Source: a virus
IMG/VR virus record: IMGVR_UViG_3300050120_000313
Location: 1 to 36,915 of that record
Reading direction: 5' to 3' (one strand)
DNA length: 36,915 nt
How positions within the stretch are numbered: the stretch's first letter is position 1; every line of letters begins with the position of its first letter. The position numbers and the translations under genes were made by a program. The notes beneath the pieces are model-generated. The model was not told the origin of the DNA, ran no database searches, and was given only the letters and a program-made list of their open reading frames with translations. Below are positions 15,910 to 24,855 of this stretch, one piece after another.

Positions 15910-17394
15910 ATGGCTGATCTCCAATCGACGAACCGCGTAGCGCTTGCCAAGGTCCGCGAGGCCGCCTTCGCGGTGACGCCGGCGAATCCGGTGTTCAAGG
16001 CGATCCGCCAGACATCGAGCGGTCTAAACGCCAATCCGAAGACCGTCATCACCTCCGAAATCCGCCCCGATCGTCAGGTCACGGATCTGATCCTGGTCGG
16101 CCAGGATGCCTCGGGCGCGGTCGGCGGCGAGCTCGCGTTCGCGGTGGCCGATGACGATCTCGAGGAGGCGCTGCAGGGCACCTGGTCGAACAATCCCTCG
16201 ATCACGGTGGCGACCATCGACACCGAAATCAGCGATGTCTCGGCCACGACGCTGACGGTTGCTTCTGGAGGCGCGGCGTTCGTCGCCGGCATGCTGACGT
16301 TGACCTCGGGTTTCACCACGCTGGGCAACAATAAACTGGAGCGCGTCAACTCCAGCTCCGGAATCACCATCGTCTATCCGGCCGCGACCTTCACGGCCGA
16401 GGCGGCGCAGATTCCGGTCGGCGCCTGCGTCCGCCAGATTGGTTTTCAGGGCGCCTCCGCCGACCTCGCCGCGGTGACGTCAGGTGGCAATGGCCTGACC
16501 TCGACCGTTCTCGATTTCACCACGTTTGGCATCACGGTCGGCAAATGGCTCAAGATCGGCGACGGCGACAATGCCGGCTGCGCGTTTACCGGCACTCCCG
16601 CCAACAACGGCTTCTGCCGGGTCTCCGCGGTCGCGGCACACAAGATTTCGTTCAGCCAGGTGCCCGCCGGCTGGGCAGCAGACGCCGGCACCGGCGTGAC
16701 GCTGTCGGTTTTCTCCGGCGATTTCCTGACCAACGCGTCGAGCAAGCGCTCCAACACCATCGAGCGGCAATATCTCGATCATTCGCCGGTGACCTATGAA
16801 TATCTGGTCGGCATGACCTTGAACACGCTGCAGATCGACGCCAAGGCGCAGGCGATCGCGACTTATACCAAGAATTATATCGGCCAGAGCGCCTCGACCA
16901 CCACGGCGCGGAAGGCCGGTGCCACCGATTTGGCGGCGCCGACCTACAACGTGCTCAACACCTCGACCAATGTCGGGCGCATCGGCTTCAACGGCTCGCC
17001 GATCACCGGTCCTAATTTCGTGATGGGCGCGACCATCATCGTCAACAACAACATCCGCGCCCAGCAGGCGGTCGGTTCGGTCGGCGCCGTCGGTACCGGC
17101 AACGGCGAATTTACGTTGACCGGAACGCTTGATACTTATTTCGGCGACCGCACCATCTACAACGACATCATCAACAACACGCTGACCTCGTTCGACATAC
17201 GGGTCGGCCGATCCGACGGCAACCGCGAAACCATCCTGTTCGACCTGCCCAGCATCAAGCTTGGATCGGGCTCGCCCAGCGTCAGCGGAAAAAATACCGA
17301 CGTGATAATCTCGGCCGGCTTCACCGCGTTTCGCGACGCGGCGCTGCTCTACACCATGTCGATCGGGCGTTTTTGGTATCTGCCCATCGTCTAA
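15910..17394 (+). CDS. Major tail tube protein (Phage_tube_2-like, gpV role)
   Basis: A 494-aa tube protein, longer than lambda gpV (246 aa). The N-terminal region (STNRVALAKVREAAFAVTPANPVFK, SEIRPDRQVTDLILVGQDASG) and VGGELAFAVADDDLEEALQGTW fit the Phage_tube_2 family common in alphaproteobacterial phages. Residues about 100-270 form an extra beta-rich stretch with repeated DVSATTLTV and ADLAAVTSGGNGLTSTVLD segments, probably surface domains on the tube. The C-terminal half (NTIERQYLDHSPVTYEYLVGM onwards) resumes the tube fold. GGGAG precedes ATG 15910. Confidence 0.83.
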   Translation: MADLQSTNRVALAKVREAAFAVTPANPVFKAIRQTSSGLNANPKTVITSEIRPDRQVTDLILVGQDASGAVGGELAFAVADDDLEEALQGTWSNNPSITVATIDTEISDVSATTLTVASGGAAFVAGMLTLTSGFTTLGNNKLERVNSSSGITIVYPAATFTAEAAQIPVGACVRQIGFQGASADLAAVTSGGNGLTSTVLDFTTFGITVGKWLKIGDGDNAGCAFTGTPANNGFCRVSAVAAHKISFSQVPAGWAADAGTGVTLSVFSGDFLTNASSKRSNTIERQYLDHSPVTYEYLVGMTLNTLQIDAKAQAIATYTKNYIGQSASTTTARKAGATDLAAPTYNVLNTSTNVGRIGFNGSPITGPNFVMGATIIVNNNIRAQQAVGSVGAVGTGNGEFTLTGTLDTYFGDRTIYNDIINNTLTSFDIRVGRSDGNRETILFDLPSIKLGSGSPSVSGKNTDVIISAGFTAFRDAALLYTMSIGRFWYLPIV

Positions 17395-17398
17395 GCTC

Positions 17399-17417
17399 GA
17401 TGCGCGCTACGCGCATC
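17399..17417. promoter_or_regulatory. Perfect hairpin after the tail-tube gene
   Basis: GATGCGCG and CGCGCATC form a perfect 8-bp stem with a CTA loop, five bases after the tube stop and well before the chaperone ribosome site. There is no T-run. Like the hairpin after the capsid gene, it follows a protein needed in hundreds of copies and could stabilise or segment the late mRNA. Confidence 0.5.
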
Positions 17418-17448
17418 ATCGCCTTCCAAACCAACCTGGGGAATTGTC

Positions 17449-17862
17449 ATGAAACTGTCTGCATTGAAGGTCGATTCAGCACTCGCCGAGCAGGGCGACT
17501 GGGTCGAAAACATTCCGGACCTTCCGGGAATTCGCATCAAGGCCCGCGGCACCAACAACAAGGATTACCGGATCCTGGAGGGCAAGCTGGTGCGCGAGAT
17601 CCCGCGCACCGAGCGCGCCGAGGGCGTCAGCCCGGAAGACCAGGACCGCATCGCCGGCAGGCTTCTACTGGAGACGGTTGTTCTCGATGTTGAAGGTCTG
17701 ACCGAAGACGACGGCGAAACGTCGATCCGCTATACCAAGGAGCTCGGCGCGAAATTGTTGCTCGATCCCGATTTCAAGGTATTCCAGGCGGGCGCAGCTT
17801 ATGCCGGATCTGTCGTGGCGCAGCGCCGCAAGGCGGTCGAGGCGACCGAGACAAAAAACTGA
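17449..17862 (+). CDS. Tail assembly chaperone gpG
   Basis: 137 aa, against 140 for lambda gpG. The N-terminal beta segment (VDSALAEQGDWVENIPDLPGIRIKARG) and the charged helical C-terminal part match short tail assembly chaperones encoded between the tube and tape-measure genes. GGGGAA lies before ATG 17449. The last in-frame codons are ACA AAA AAC followed by TGA, forming the frameshift site described in the next entry. This zero-frame product binds the tape measure during tail assembly. Confidence 0.85.
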   Translation: MKLSALKVDSALAEQGDWVENIPDLPGIRIKARGTNNKDYRILEGKLVREIPRTERAEGVSPEDQDRIAGRLLLETVVLDVEGLTEDDGETSIRYTKELGAKLLLDPDFKVFQAGAAYAGSVVAQRRKAVEATETKN

Positions 17863-18182
17863 TCGACGCCCTGATCTGGCAGCTGGATTGGGGCGGGAAT
17901 TTCGACACCATCGTCAAGGCAGCGCGCGAAGCCGGTCTTGACGTTTCGACGCTGCCGTGTGTGCAGACCAGGGTCGAGCTGTTCGGTCACCTGCAGCCGG
18001 ACTGGGACGCATTCGCGGCCCTTTCCACTGATCGTCCGATGGGCATGGCTCACGGTCCGATCCCCTGGACCTCGATCGACCGCTACGCCGCGCGCTACGG
18101 CATCATCAAGGATGATTTCGACCGCCTGGCCGCGCTGATCCGCAGCATGGACAAGGCGTTTCTCTCCTACAAGAAAGAATGA
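17449..18182 (+). CDS. Tail assembly chaperone fusion gpG-T made by -1 frameshift
   Basis: A slippery heptamer A AAA AAC lies at 17853-17859 in the gpG frame, directly followed by the gpG stop. Slipping back one base continues into CTG ATC GAC and reads LIDALIWQLDWGG... to 18182, giving a fusion of about 244 aa. The downstream frame has no credible start with a ribosome site of its own, and its sequence (PWTSIDRYAARYGI, FDRLAALIRSMDKAFL) fits the T region. A GAGG at 17839-17842, ten bases before the slip site, could act as an upstream stimulator. Coordinates are 17449-17859 joined to 17859-18182. Lambda uses G GGA AAG at the same place. Confidence 0.87.
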
Positions 18183-18189
18183 TCTGATC

Positions 18190-20721
18190 ATGCCGAGCGT
18201 CGACCAGATCCGCACCATCACGATCAAGGGCAAAGCCGATGGCGTCGACGACGCCACGGCCGCGCTCGATCGCCTGACGGCGTCGATCCAGTCGGCCAAC
18301 GACAACCTAGCCAAGAGCAATGCCGCGGCCAATGACAACAGCTCTGGCTTTCGCCTGACCGGCGAGAGTGCGGCCACCGCCGCGAACCACCTGCGACAAG
18401 CAGCCGAAGCCGCCTATGCGTTCTCGCCGGCTTTCCGGGGCGTCGTCAACGAAATGGCCGTTCCCGCGCTGGGCGCCGCCAACACGGCGCTGGCGGGGGT
18501 AGCCGCAGGCATCGTCACCGCGACGAATTATGCGGGTACGGGTTTGATCGCGCTGGCGGGTGCAGCCGAAAAAGCCAGCCCGAGTCTTATGGCCTATACC
18601 TCCGGCGTGAGGGCTACTGGCATCGCCATGGAGGCATTCACCCCTACGGTAACGACCGCCGCCGGCTCGTTGCTGGCGTTCTTGTCGCCGGCCCTTCGCG
18701 TGGTTGGATGGTTTGCGCTAGCGGTCAAGGGCATCGAGACGGTCGGAGAGGCGTGGCAGCTCGGCAACGCAAAGCTGGCGGAATATGTCGCGCTTTCGGA
18801 GAAGGCTGCAGCGTCCGGCCTCACTACCGATTTTTTCCAGAGGATTTCGAAAGCGGCGACCGATGCAAAATTACCCGCAGATGCCCTGCTGGCCACGCTA
18901 ACGAAAATAAATGACTCAACCGCCGGAAAATTAGGCGGAAGTGCAGCGCAGTTAGCAACCGATCCACTGCAAACCGCTGGAAACTTTCAGGGCAACACGG
19001 GCGTCATGCAGTTGCAGACTGCCAACAGCACTCAGGAAAAACTTGTCGCTATCGTTAGCCTTTATGATCAGGCCGTGGCGAAGGGCGAACGTCTCGCCGC
19101 CCTGGACGCAGTAAGGGCGGTGGCCGGCGACGACATAGCGAATAAGGCCGCCCTTGATAACGGATACATGGATAAGATGCTGGCCGCGGCTACAGCGATC
19201 TCGCAGGAGTCGCTGATATCGACTGCCGATATCGCTAATGCCGTCGAGTTGCAGAATAGACTGGACGCCGCGGAAAAGATTTTGTCCGAACGCTGGCATC
19301 CGATTCAGGACCTGCTCACCGCCGGCGGCATCGCGATGAAAGAGGCGTGGGTTGGCATCGTCGAACAGATTGCTGCTGCCGTTGACGGACTGGTGAAGGT
19401 TCTGGAATACGTCATCAAGGTGGACTCGCAGGAATTCGGAAAAGGCTGGAACAGCCTCTTCACCGGGATCACAAATCTGACGACAGCTCCCGAAAGCAGG
19501 GCGGCCTCGGAAGCCTCTTACGGAATATCCAGCAGCCCTGCCGACATCGCTTCGCAGGCAATGGAAAACCAGCGCGCGTCGTTGCAGGGACAAGCGCAGA
19601 TGGCTGACGCCCGGCGAAGGCTTGCCACTGGGCTCAACCGAAACTTCGATACGTCGAAGCCGACTATTGATGATCCCAACAAGGATGTGCCCGATACCTC
19701 AGCGTATGATCGCGCTACGGGTATGATCCAAAAATATATCGAGACCACAAAGGCCGCGGCTCTTTCGGTGAGCGACGCTGCCGGCGAACAGGAAAAATTC
19801 AAGGCGATCGCCCAACTGACCGCAGCGGGCCTCAAGGACGGCCTGACGCCGGAGGCTGCAAAAGCAAAAGCCGAATTGAGTGGTCTCGGCGAAAAGGCCG
19901 GTCTGGCGGCCGATGCGCTGGCGAAAGCCAAGATGGCCAGCTCGATCGATTTCGGCAGCAAGACCGCGTTCCTGTCGCAGGATGATGTCGCCATCGCCAC
20001 CCAGCTCAAGGGCATCTATCAAAACGATGTGCCTGCCGCACTGAACTCGACCTATGCGGCGGGCATCCGCGTCAACAACGCATTCAAGGGCATTTCGTCG
20101 GCGATCGAGACGAACCTGACGCAGGGCTTGACCGACATCGTATCCGGCGCGAAGTCCGCTGGGCAGGCGTTTTCCGATATGGGCAAGGCCATCGTCACCG
20201 CGATCGAGCAGATGATTATCAAGATCGCGGTGGTGCAGCCGTTGATGCAGGCGTTGCAGAATTCAATCGGGGGTACCGGCTTGAGCAGTCTGCTTGGGCT
20301 TGGCGGCGCTGTAACCGCCAGCGGCTCGATTGCTGGAGCCGTCGGGCCAACCTCGGTTGGCGGCGCGGCTTTGGTCGGCCTGCATGGCGGTGGCATTGTC
20401 GGCTCTGAGGCGACATTCACGCGCTATGTGCATCCCTCCTATTTCGATGATGCCCGGCGATTCCATACCGGCGGCATTGCCGGCGACGAAGTTCCCATCA
20501 TCGCGAAAAAGGGCGAGGGAGTTTTCACGCAGGGACAAATGGCGGCGATGGGCGGCGGCGGCACAACGCACAATATCACCTATCAAATCAACGCCAGCGG
20601 GGCCGATAGCGGAACGGTGGAGCGCATCAAGGCGGTCCTGGCGCAGCACGCCAAGGCGATCGGCGCGCAGAATCGATCGATGCAGAGCGCGCAGCGCTAC
20701 CAGGCGACGGGAGTATCGTGA
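18190..20721 (+). CDS. Tape measure protein (gpH-like)
   Basis: 843 aa, close to lambda gpH (853 aa), so a tail near 130-150 nm is expected. The N terminus (TITIKGKADGVDDATAALDRL) is the usual tape-measure start. Long helical stretches include hydrophobic segments at about 95-125 and 155-180, likely membrane-passing parts. Near residue 645 the segment GLTDIVSGAKSAGQAFSDMG starts the lambda-type C-terminal domain. The end (GLHGGGIVGSE, FHTGGIAGDEVPIIAKKGEGVFT) is the common glycine-rich terminus of this family. It follows the G/GT chaperone pair directly. Confidence 0.94.
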   Translation: MPSVDQIRTITIKGKADGVDDATAALDRLTASIQSANDNLAKSNAAANDNSSGFRLTGESAATAANHLRQAAEAAYAFSPAFRGVVNEMAVPALGAANTALAGVAAGIVTATNYAGTGLIALAGAAEKASPSLMAYTSGVRATGIAMEAFTPTVTTAAGSLLAFLSPALRVVGWFALAVKGIETVGEAWQLGNAKLAEYVALSEKAAASGLTTDFFQRISKAATDAKLPADALLATLTKINDSTAGKLGGSAAQLATDPLQTAGNFQGNTGVMQLQTANSTQEKLVAIVSLYDQAVAKGERLAALDAVRAVAGDDIANKAALDNGYMDKMLAAATAISQESLISTADIANAVELQNRLDAAEKILSERWHPIQDLLTAGGIAMKEAWVGIVEQIAAAVDGLVKVLEYVIKVDSQEFGKGWNSLFTGITNLTTAPESRAASEASYGISSSPADIASQAMENQRASLQGQAQMADARRRLATGLNRNFDTSKPTIDDPNKDVPDTSAYDRATGMIQKYIETTKAAALSVSDAAGEQEKFKAIAQLTAAGLKDGLTPEAAKAKAELSGLGEKAGLAADALAKAKMASSIDFGSKTAFLSQDDVAIATQLKGIYQNDVPAALNSTYAAGIRVNNAFKGISSAIETNLTQGLTDIVSGAKSAGQAFSDMGKAIVTAIEQMIIKIAVVQPLMQALQNSIGGTGLSSLLGLGGAVTASGSIAGAVGPTSVGGAALVGLHGGGIVGSEATFTRYVHPSYFDDARRFHTGGIAGDEVPIIAKKGEGVFTQGQMAAMGGGGTTHNITYQINASGADSGTVERIKAVLAQHAKAIGAQNRSMQSAQRYQATGVS

Positions 20722-21420
20722 TTGTCTGCAATCATCACACTTCCCGACAAGCTGATCGAAGTCGATCACGATTGGAACATCGTCGGAAATACCGCGACCG
20801 CCGGGCAAACTGCAGCATCCTCGGTTGATATCCGGAGCGATGGCGGTGGCCTGTGGAGCGCCTCGCTCAATAACATGCAGTTCCGCGATAAAAGCTATAC
20901 GCTTCTATGGCGCGCAGTGAGGCAGCTTTGCAATGGCGGTATCAATCCCATCATCGTCCCGCGCCGGGATACAACCTGGGCGCCGTTTCCCGGAGGAATT
21001 CTGCCATCTTACGCACCGATACCGTATAGCGACGAATCCCTGTTCGATGACGGTTCAGGCTTTACGCAATCTGTCATCGACGTGACGTGCAACGGTGGCG
21101 CGGCGCTTCGCTCCACCGCGATGACATTGCAGCTGAATAACTGCGGCCCGCTTCAAGGCGGGGAATCCTTCTCGATCCAGCATCCGACGTTCAACTGGCG
21201 GCTTTATGAAATCGGATCGATTGCGATGATTGATTCGACGCACGCTTATGTCACATTTAATCCACCTCTGAGAGAGCCCGTGAACGACGGCGATCAGATA
21301 GAGTTCGACCACCCGCGATGCACAATGAAACTGGTCAATTCCGCGTCGATGGATCTTAATGTAACGACCTGGCCGTTCAGTACGGCGACGGTGAAATTTA
21401 TCGAGTCGAAATACGCATGA
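20722..21420 (+). CDS. Distal tail protein (232 aa), gpM position
   Basis: Starts at TTG 20722, just after the tape-measure stop, with GGGAG about eight bases upstream. The protein is beta-rich with aromatic strands (LWSASLNNMQFRDKSYTLLWRAV, GGINPIIVPRR, FSIQHPTFNWRLYEIGSI) and ends FSTATVKFIE. The size and position match the lambda M gene or the equivalent distal-tail ring of rhizobial phages, but sequence identity to M is not apparent. The stop overlaps the next start (ATGA). Confidence 0.7.
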   Translation: MSAIITLPDKLIEVDHDWNIVGNTATAGQTAASSVDIRSDGGGLWSASLNNMQFRDKSYTLLWRAVRQLCNGGINPIIVPRRDTTWAPFPGGILPSYAPIPYSDESLFDDGSGFTQSVIDVTCNGGAALRSTAMTLQLNNCGPLQGGESFSIQHPTFNWRLYEIGSIAMIDSTHAYVTFNPPLREPVNDGDQIEFDHPRCTMKLVNSASMDLNVTTWPFSTATVKFIESKYA

Positions 21421-22028
21421 TCCTCAATGATGATGAACTGGCCGCGCTGGAATCTGACGCCCTCAATATAGGGATATTCTTCCGCCTCGAAACGACGCCG
21501 ATTGTCCGGATATGGCTCGGCTTCGGTAATATTGATCCCGGCGTAAACGTTTATGATCTGACCGGAGCCGAATATACCGGGTTCGGAGAGATCCATGATG
21601 TTCCGGCATTCAAGCAACTCATCAACGGCGCTGCGGAGCGCGTCGACTTCACGATCTCGGGCGTATCAGGCGATATCCTGGCGGTCGCTTCCGGAGGGGA
21701 TTCCGAACAGGTCAAGGGCAAGCGTGTGGCGTTTGGTTTTGCCTTGATGGCCCCGGATTGGTCGCTGCTTGGCGCCGTGAAATGGTGCGCCAATTACACG
21801 GCCGATTATCTCGGCATCGCGCAACAGGTCACGACCGATCCAAAAAATCCGATCGTGAGAACACTATCTTTATCTTGCGGAACGCTTCTGACATCGCGGC
21901 GTCGTCCAGCTCTGTCGTATTTTTCCAATCAGGATCAACAGGCACGGTTTCCCGGGGACAGGTTCTGCGAACGGACGCCGGTCTATGCAAACGGATTCAA
22001 CAAGACGTGGCCGACATTCCCACCTTAG
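21417..22028 (+). CDS. Tail tip protein (203 aa), gpL/DUF2163-like position
   Basis: ATG 21417 overlaps the preceding stop by four bases. The N-terminal half (IFFRLETTPIVRIWLGFGNI, VYDLTGAEYTGFGEI) is the opening of baseplate-hub-type proteins of the DUF2163 style, followed by VDFTISGVSGDIL and KRVAFGFALMAPDW. The C-terminal YFSNQDQQARFPGDRFCER is typical of proteins listing grid-like strands before the tail-tip plug. Lambda L binds an iron-sulphur cluster; no matching Cys set is evident. Assignment rests on position and motif style. Confidence 0.65.
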   Translation: MILNDDELAALESDALNIGIFFRLETTPIVRIWLGFGNIDPGVNVYDLTGAEYTGFGEIHDVPAFKQLINGAAERVDFTISGVSGDILAVASGGDSEQVKGKRVAFGFALMAPDWSLLGAVKWCANYTADYLGIAQQVTTDPKNPIVRTLSLSCGTLLTSRRRPALSYFSNQDQQARFPGDRFCERTPVYANGFNKTWPTFPP

Positions 22029-22450
22029 CCGATTATCTGGCGTCGCTTCGCAAGCGCAGATGGCAGCCGGGAATTCTGGACTGCGGCGTGTTCATGGCCG
22101 ATTGGGCGATCCTGCGCTGCGGCCGCGACCCGATCGCGGACGTGCGCGGCACCTACTCCACCGAAGAACAATTCCAGATCATTTTGGGACGTGAGGGCGG
22201 ATTTCTTAATTCGTGCCGCAAGCGAATGAACGCCATCGGCATGCGAAGAACAAGAAATCCTGCCGAGGGCGACCTGATGGCAGTCATGGCGCCCTATGCA
22301 CTCCTCGGTGGCGAGATCCAGAGCAGGCCGACGGGTGCGATCTGCGTCAACCAGGCGATGCGGGCGGTTGTTACCTCCGATCTTGGAATTGTGATCGCAG
22401 ACAGCAGCCGCCTGCCCATGGTCCGCGCATGGAGCATTGCAAATGCCTGA
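22007..22450 (+). CDS. DUF6950/NlpC-P60-like tail peptidase (gpK role)
   Basis: I chose GTG 22007, which makes 147 aa and overlaps the preceding gene by 22 nt; the frame is open further upstream but reads as Arg-rich nonsense. The conserved start LADYLASLRKRRWQPGILDCGVFMADW places the presumed catalytic Cys in DCGVF, and RCGRDPIADVRGTY is the matching DUF6950 signature. A His/Asp-type second half is less clear (PAEGDLMAV, ICVNQAM). In lambda, K carries an NlpC/P60 peptidase that may open peptidoglycan during DNA entry. Confidence 0.75.
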   Translation: MADIPTLADYLASLRKRRWQPGILDCGVFMADWAILRCGRDPIADVRGTYSTEEQFQIILGREGGFLNSCRKRMNAIGMRRTRNPAEGDLMAVMAPYALLGGEIQSRPTGAICVNQAMRAVVTSDLGIVIADSSRLPMVRAWSIANA

Positions 22451-24074
22451 AGCGGTCGGTCTATTATTGCTTGCGCCACTTGGACTTGCAGAAACGGCCG
22501 GCATTGCCGGTCTTGGAACGCTGGCTGGCACGACAATAGGTGGCATAGGTATCGCGACGGCGGTCGGGTCGGCTGCGATTCTGGGCGCGAGCATTGGCCT
22601 GCAATACGCACTTAGACCAAATGCCCCCGGTCTTCCGCCGCCCGAATCCGGGTCTCAGCCTATCAAGCAAGCCATCCCGCCACGCATCCGAGGCTACGGT
22701 CTTAATCGATTGGCGGGATATTACATGCTGTTTGAGGCCGTACCCACGCTCGGACGCGGGCCGCCTGCAAACTCATATGACGTGATGGCGTTTCACTCTG
22801 GGCGCATTGGTTCGGTCGTCGGATTTTATTTGCACGACGACCCGGTCCTAACGACGTCCGATATCTCGCACGGTGGGGTTGGAATTATTGCCAACACTTA
22901 TGCGGATAGCCGTTACAGCGGTTACGTGGTGATCGAAGTGGCGCTGGGAAGTTCGCCTCAATCCGCATCATCGCTCATCACGTCCGATCCCGCGATAAGT
23001 TCGATCTGGACGTCGGCGTTCCAGGGAAACGGCATCGCATGGGCCGCTATGAAATGCATCGGTGCCCACGACGCTCCGACTTTTACGACCGCATTCCCAC
23101 ACCAGCTGCCGGTTCTTTCGGTATTGGCAAAATGTTCTGTTATTTGGGACCCGCGCGATCCGGCGCAGATTCCAGGCGATCAATCGACGTGGCAGGTTTC
23201 GTACAACCCGGTCATTCAATTGATCGATTATTTAACGCGAGCGGACGGTGGCGTCGGACTTGATTATGATACGATCATCGCCCCGAACCTCGCGGCGTGG
23301 CTGGCGGAAGCCGATCTATGCGACGAACTCGTGCCAACCGCGACGGGCACCGAGCCGCGCTATGCTTCCAATGGATGGTTTCAATTTGACAACGCTCCAG
23401 CGGATGTCATCGGCGGGATTCTTTCGACCTGTGATGGCTGGCTGGCCGAATCCGGCGATGGAGCGCTCTCGATAACGGTCGGGGTATATCGCGCGCCAAC
23501 CGACCCGCCGCTCACGGAAAAACACATATTCGGTTTCGCCCTCAATTATGGCCAGACTGACGAGCAAACCATCAATGAGCTTGATATCAGCTTTATCGAT
23601 CCGGCATCGAAATATGTTTCGGTTCAAACCGATCCATGGCGCGATGAGGCCGCGATATCGCTAACCGGTGTGCTTCGGACTCAGGCTCTCGACCTGAAAT
23701 GGGTGCAGAGCAACTCCCAAGCTCGCAGGCTCGCGGATCGCGCGATGCAGCGTCTCAACCCTGCGATGACGGGATCATTCACCACATCGCTTTACGGGCT
23801 CCGATATCTCGGCAAGCGCTGGGTGCCAATTCAATATCCGTTCGTATCCGGCCTGCAGAATTCGGTGGTCGAAATCCAGAGCGCCGAAGTCGACCTGATG
23901 GCAGGGAACATCGTCTGGAATTTCAATCTCATCGGCTCAAATATTGAATCCTATAATCCCAGCACCGATCAAGGTGCGGCGCCGGTGATTCCTCCATCGA
24001 CTCTTCTGAACATCAGCGATGACGCGGGAAATATCCTGACCGACGATCTGCTGGCGCCGTTGACGTTGCTTTGA
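22443..24074 (+). CDS. Tail tip hub / central tail protein (gpJ-like, short form)
   Basis: ATG 22443 has GGAG eight bases upstream and overlaps the gpK-like stop. The first 60 residues are a hydrophobic Gly/Ala-rich region (LLLLAPLGLAETAGIAG, GGIGIATAVGSAAILGASIG), reminiscent of the lambda I protein fused to the start of J. Then IPPRIRGYGLNRLAGYYMLFEAVP and the hub domains follow (VIQLIDYLTRADGGVGLDYD, DVIGGILSTCDGWL). At 543 aa it is about half of lambda gpJ (1132 aa) and lacks the fibronectin-type tail, so receptor binding is probably carried by the following genes. Confidence 0.82.
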   Translation: MPEAVGLLLLAPLGLAETAGIAGLGTLAGTTIGGIGIATAVGSAAILGASIGLQYALRPNAPGLPPPESGSQPIKQAIPPRIRGYGLNRLAGYYMLFEAVPTLGRGPPANSYDVMAFHSGRIGSVVGFYLHDDPVLTTSDISHGGVGIIANTYADSRYSGYVVIEVALGSSPQSASSLITSDPAISSIWTSAFQGNGIAWAAMKCIGAHDAPTFTTAFPHQLPVLSVLAKCSVIWDPRDPAQIPGDQSTWQVSYNPVIQLIDYLTRADGGVGLDYDTIIAPNLAAWLAEADLCDELVPTATGTEPRYASNGWFQFDNAPADVIGGILSTCDGWLAESGDGALSITVGVYRAPTDPPLTEKHIFGFALNYGQTDEQTINELDISFIDPASKYVSVQTDPWRDEAAISLTGVLRTQALDLKWVQSNSQARRLADRAMQRLNPAMTGSFTTSLYGLRYLGKRWVPIQYPFVSGLQNSVVEIQSAEVDLMAGNIVWNFNLIGSNIESYNPSTDQGAAPVIPPSTLLNISDDAGNILTDDLLAPLTLL

Positions 24075-24085
24075 GGGAATAGCAA

Positions 24086-24799
24086 ATGACCGTTTTGGGC
24101 AACGCCTCGTTCATCGAGGCGAGCATCGCGTCTGCTGCGACGTGCGACTTGGGTGCGTCCTCGGCGCTTGAGCAGGCGATTACCGGAACCGTAACGATCA
24201 CCTCGTTCGGAACCGCGCTCAATCGAATCCGGTTTTTGCGATTCACGGGAATTTTGATCCTTACCTACAATGCAACTTCGCTGATCCTTCCTGGGCGCGA
24301 GAATATCACAACCGGTGCAGGAGATACTGCCGTCGCCACCTCGGACGGCTCCGGGAATTGGACCGTTCACCATTACACTCGTGCGGCGAAGGCTGCTTCG
24401 CTCGCGGCGTCCGTCGCCTCGCCGACCGGAACCACAAGCGCTACCCAGCTTATGATGGGGCTTGGGAGCACTTTCGCGCTCACGCCTAAAGTCAGCGGAC
24501 GCATCCACCTGACGATCAGCGGTGATTTCGCCAGCGCCGCAGCGGTCTTTGGAACCGCAACCCTGATGTATGGTACTGGCACGGCTCCGAGCAATGGCGC
24601 GGGAACGGCTGGAACGCAAGCCGGGTCGAACATCACCGCCGTTCCAAATTCGACATCCATCTCCATGCCCTTCAGCAAAACAGTGATTATCACGGGGCTG
24701 ACGGTCGGTACCGCCTATTGGTTCGACCTGAAACTAAGCAGCAACAACGGCGTTTCCGTCGCGTTTGCTGGGGTCGATTGTTCAGCGTTCGAGTTTTAG
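24086..24799 (+). CDS. Putative tail fibre/receptor-binding protein (237 aa)
   Basis: GAGGGAA precedes ATG 24086. The first half is a typical phage fibre strand module (CDLGASSALEQAITGTVTITSFG, RIRFLRFTGILILTYNATSLILPGR, ITTGAGDTAVATSDGSGNWTV). The second half (SGRIHLTISGDFA, LMYGTGTAPSNGAGTAG, VGTAYWFDLKLSSNNG) looks like a terminal beta-sandwich. It lies directly after the hub gene where side fibres are usually encoded. No enzymatic motif is visible. Confidence 0.68.
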   Translation: MTVLGNASFIEASIASAATCDLGASSALEQAITGTVTITSFGTALNRIRFLRFTGILILTYNATSLILPGRENITTGAGDTAVATSDGSGNWTVHHYTRAAKAASLAASVASPTGTTSATQLMMGLGSTFALTPKVSGRIHLTISGDFASAAAVFGTATLMYGTGTAPSNGAGTAGTQAGSNITAVPNSTSISMPFSKTVIITGLTVGTAYWFDLKLSSNNGVSVAFAGVDCSAFEF

Positions 24800-24855
24800 G
24801 CGCCAAGTTCCAGCGCCATACCGCCAATCCCTATTTTATAGGAAGTCAATAAATC

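Noticed and set aside
17961-18182. Independent small gene starting at GTG 17961
   Set aside because: No ribosome site precedes the GTG, and the same frame is open and sensible back to the A AAA AAC slip site, so the frameshift fusion explains it better.
22437-22442. TTG start two codons before ATG 22443 for the gpJ-like gene
   Set aside because: GGAG at 22431-22434 sits at correct distance from the ATG and too close to the TTG.
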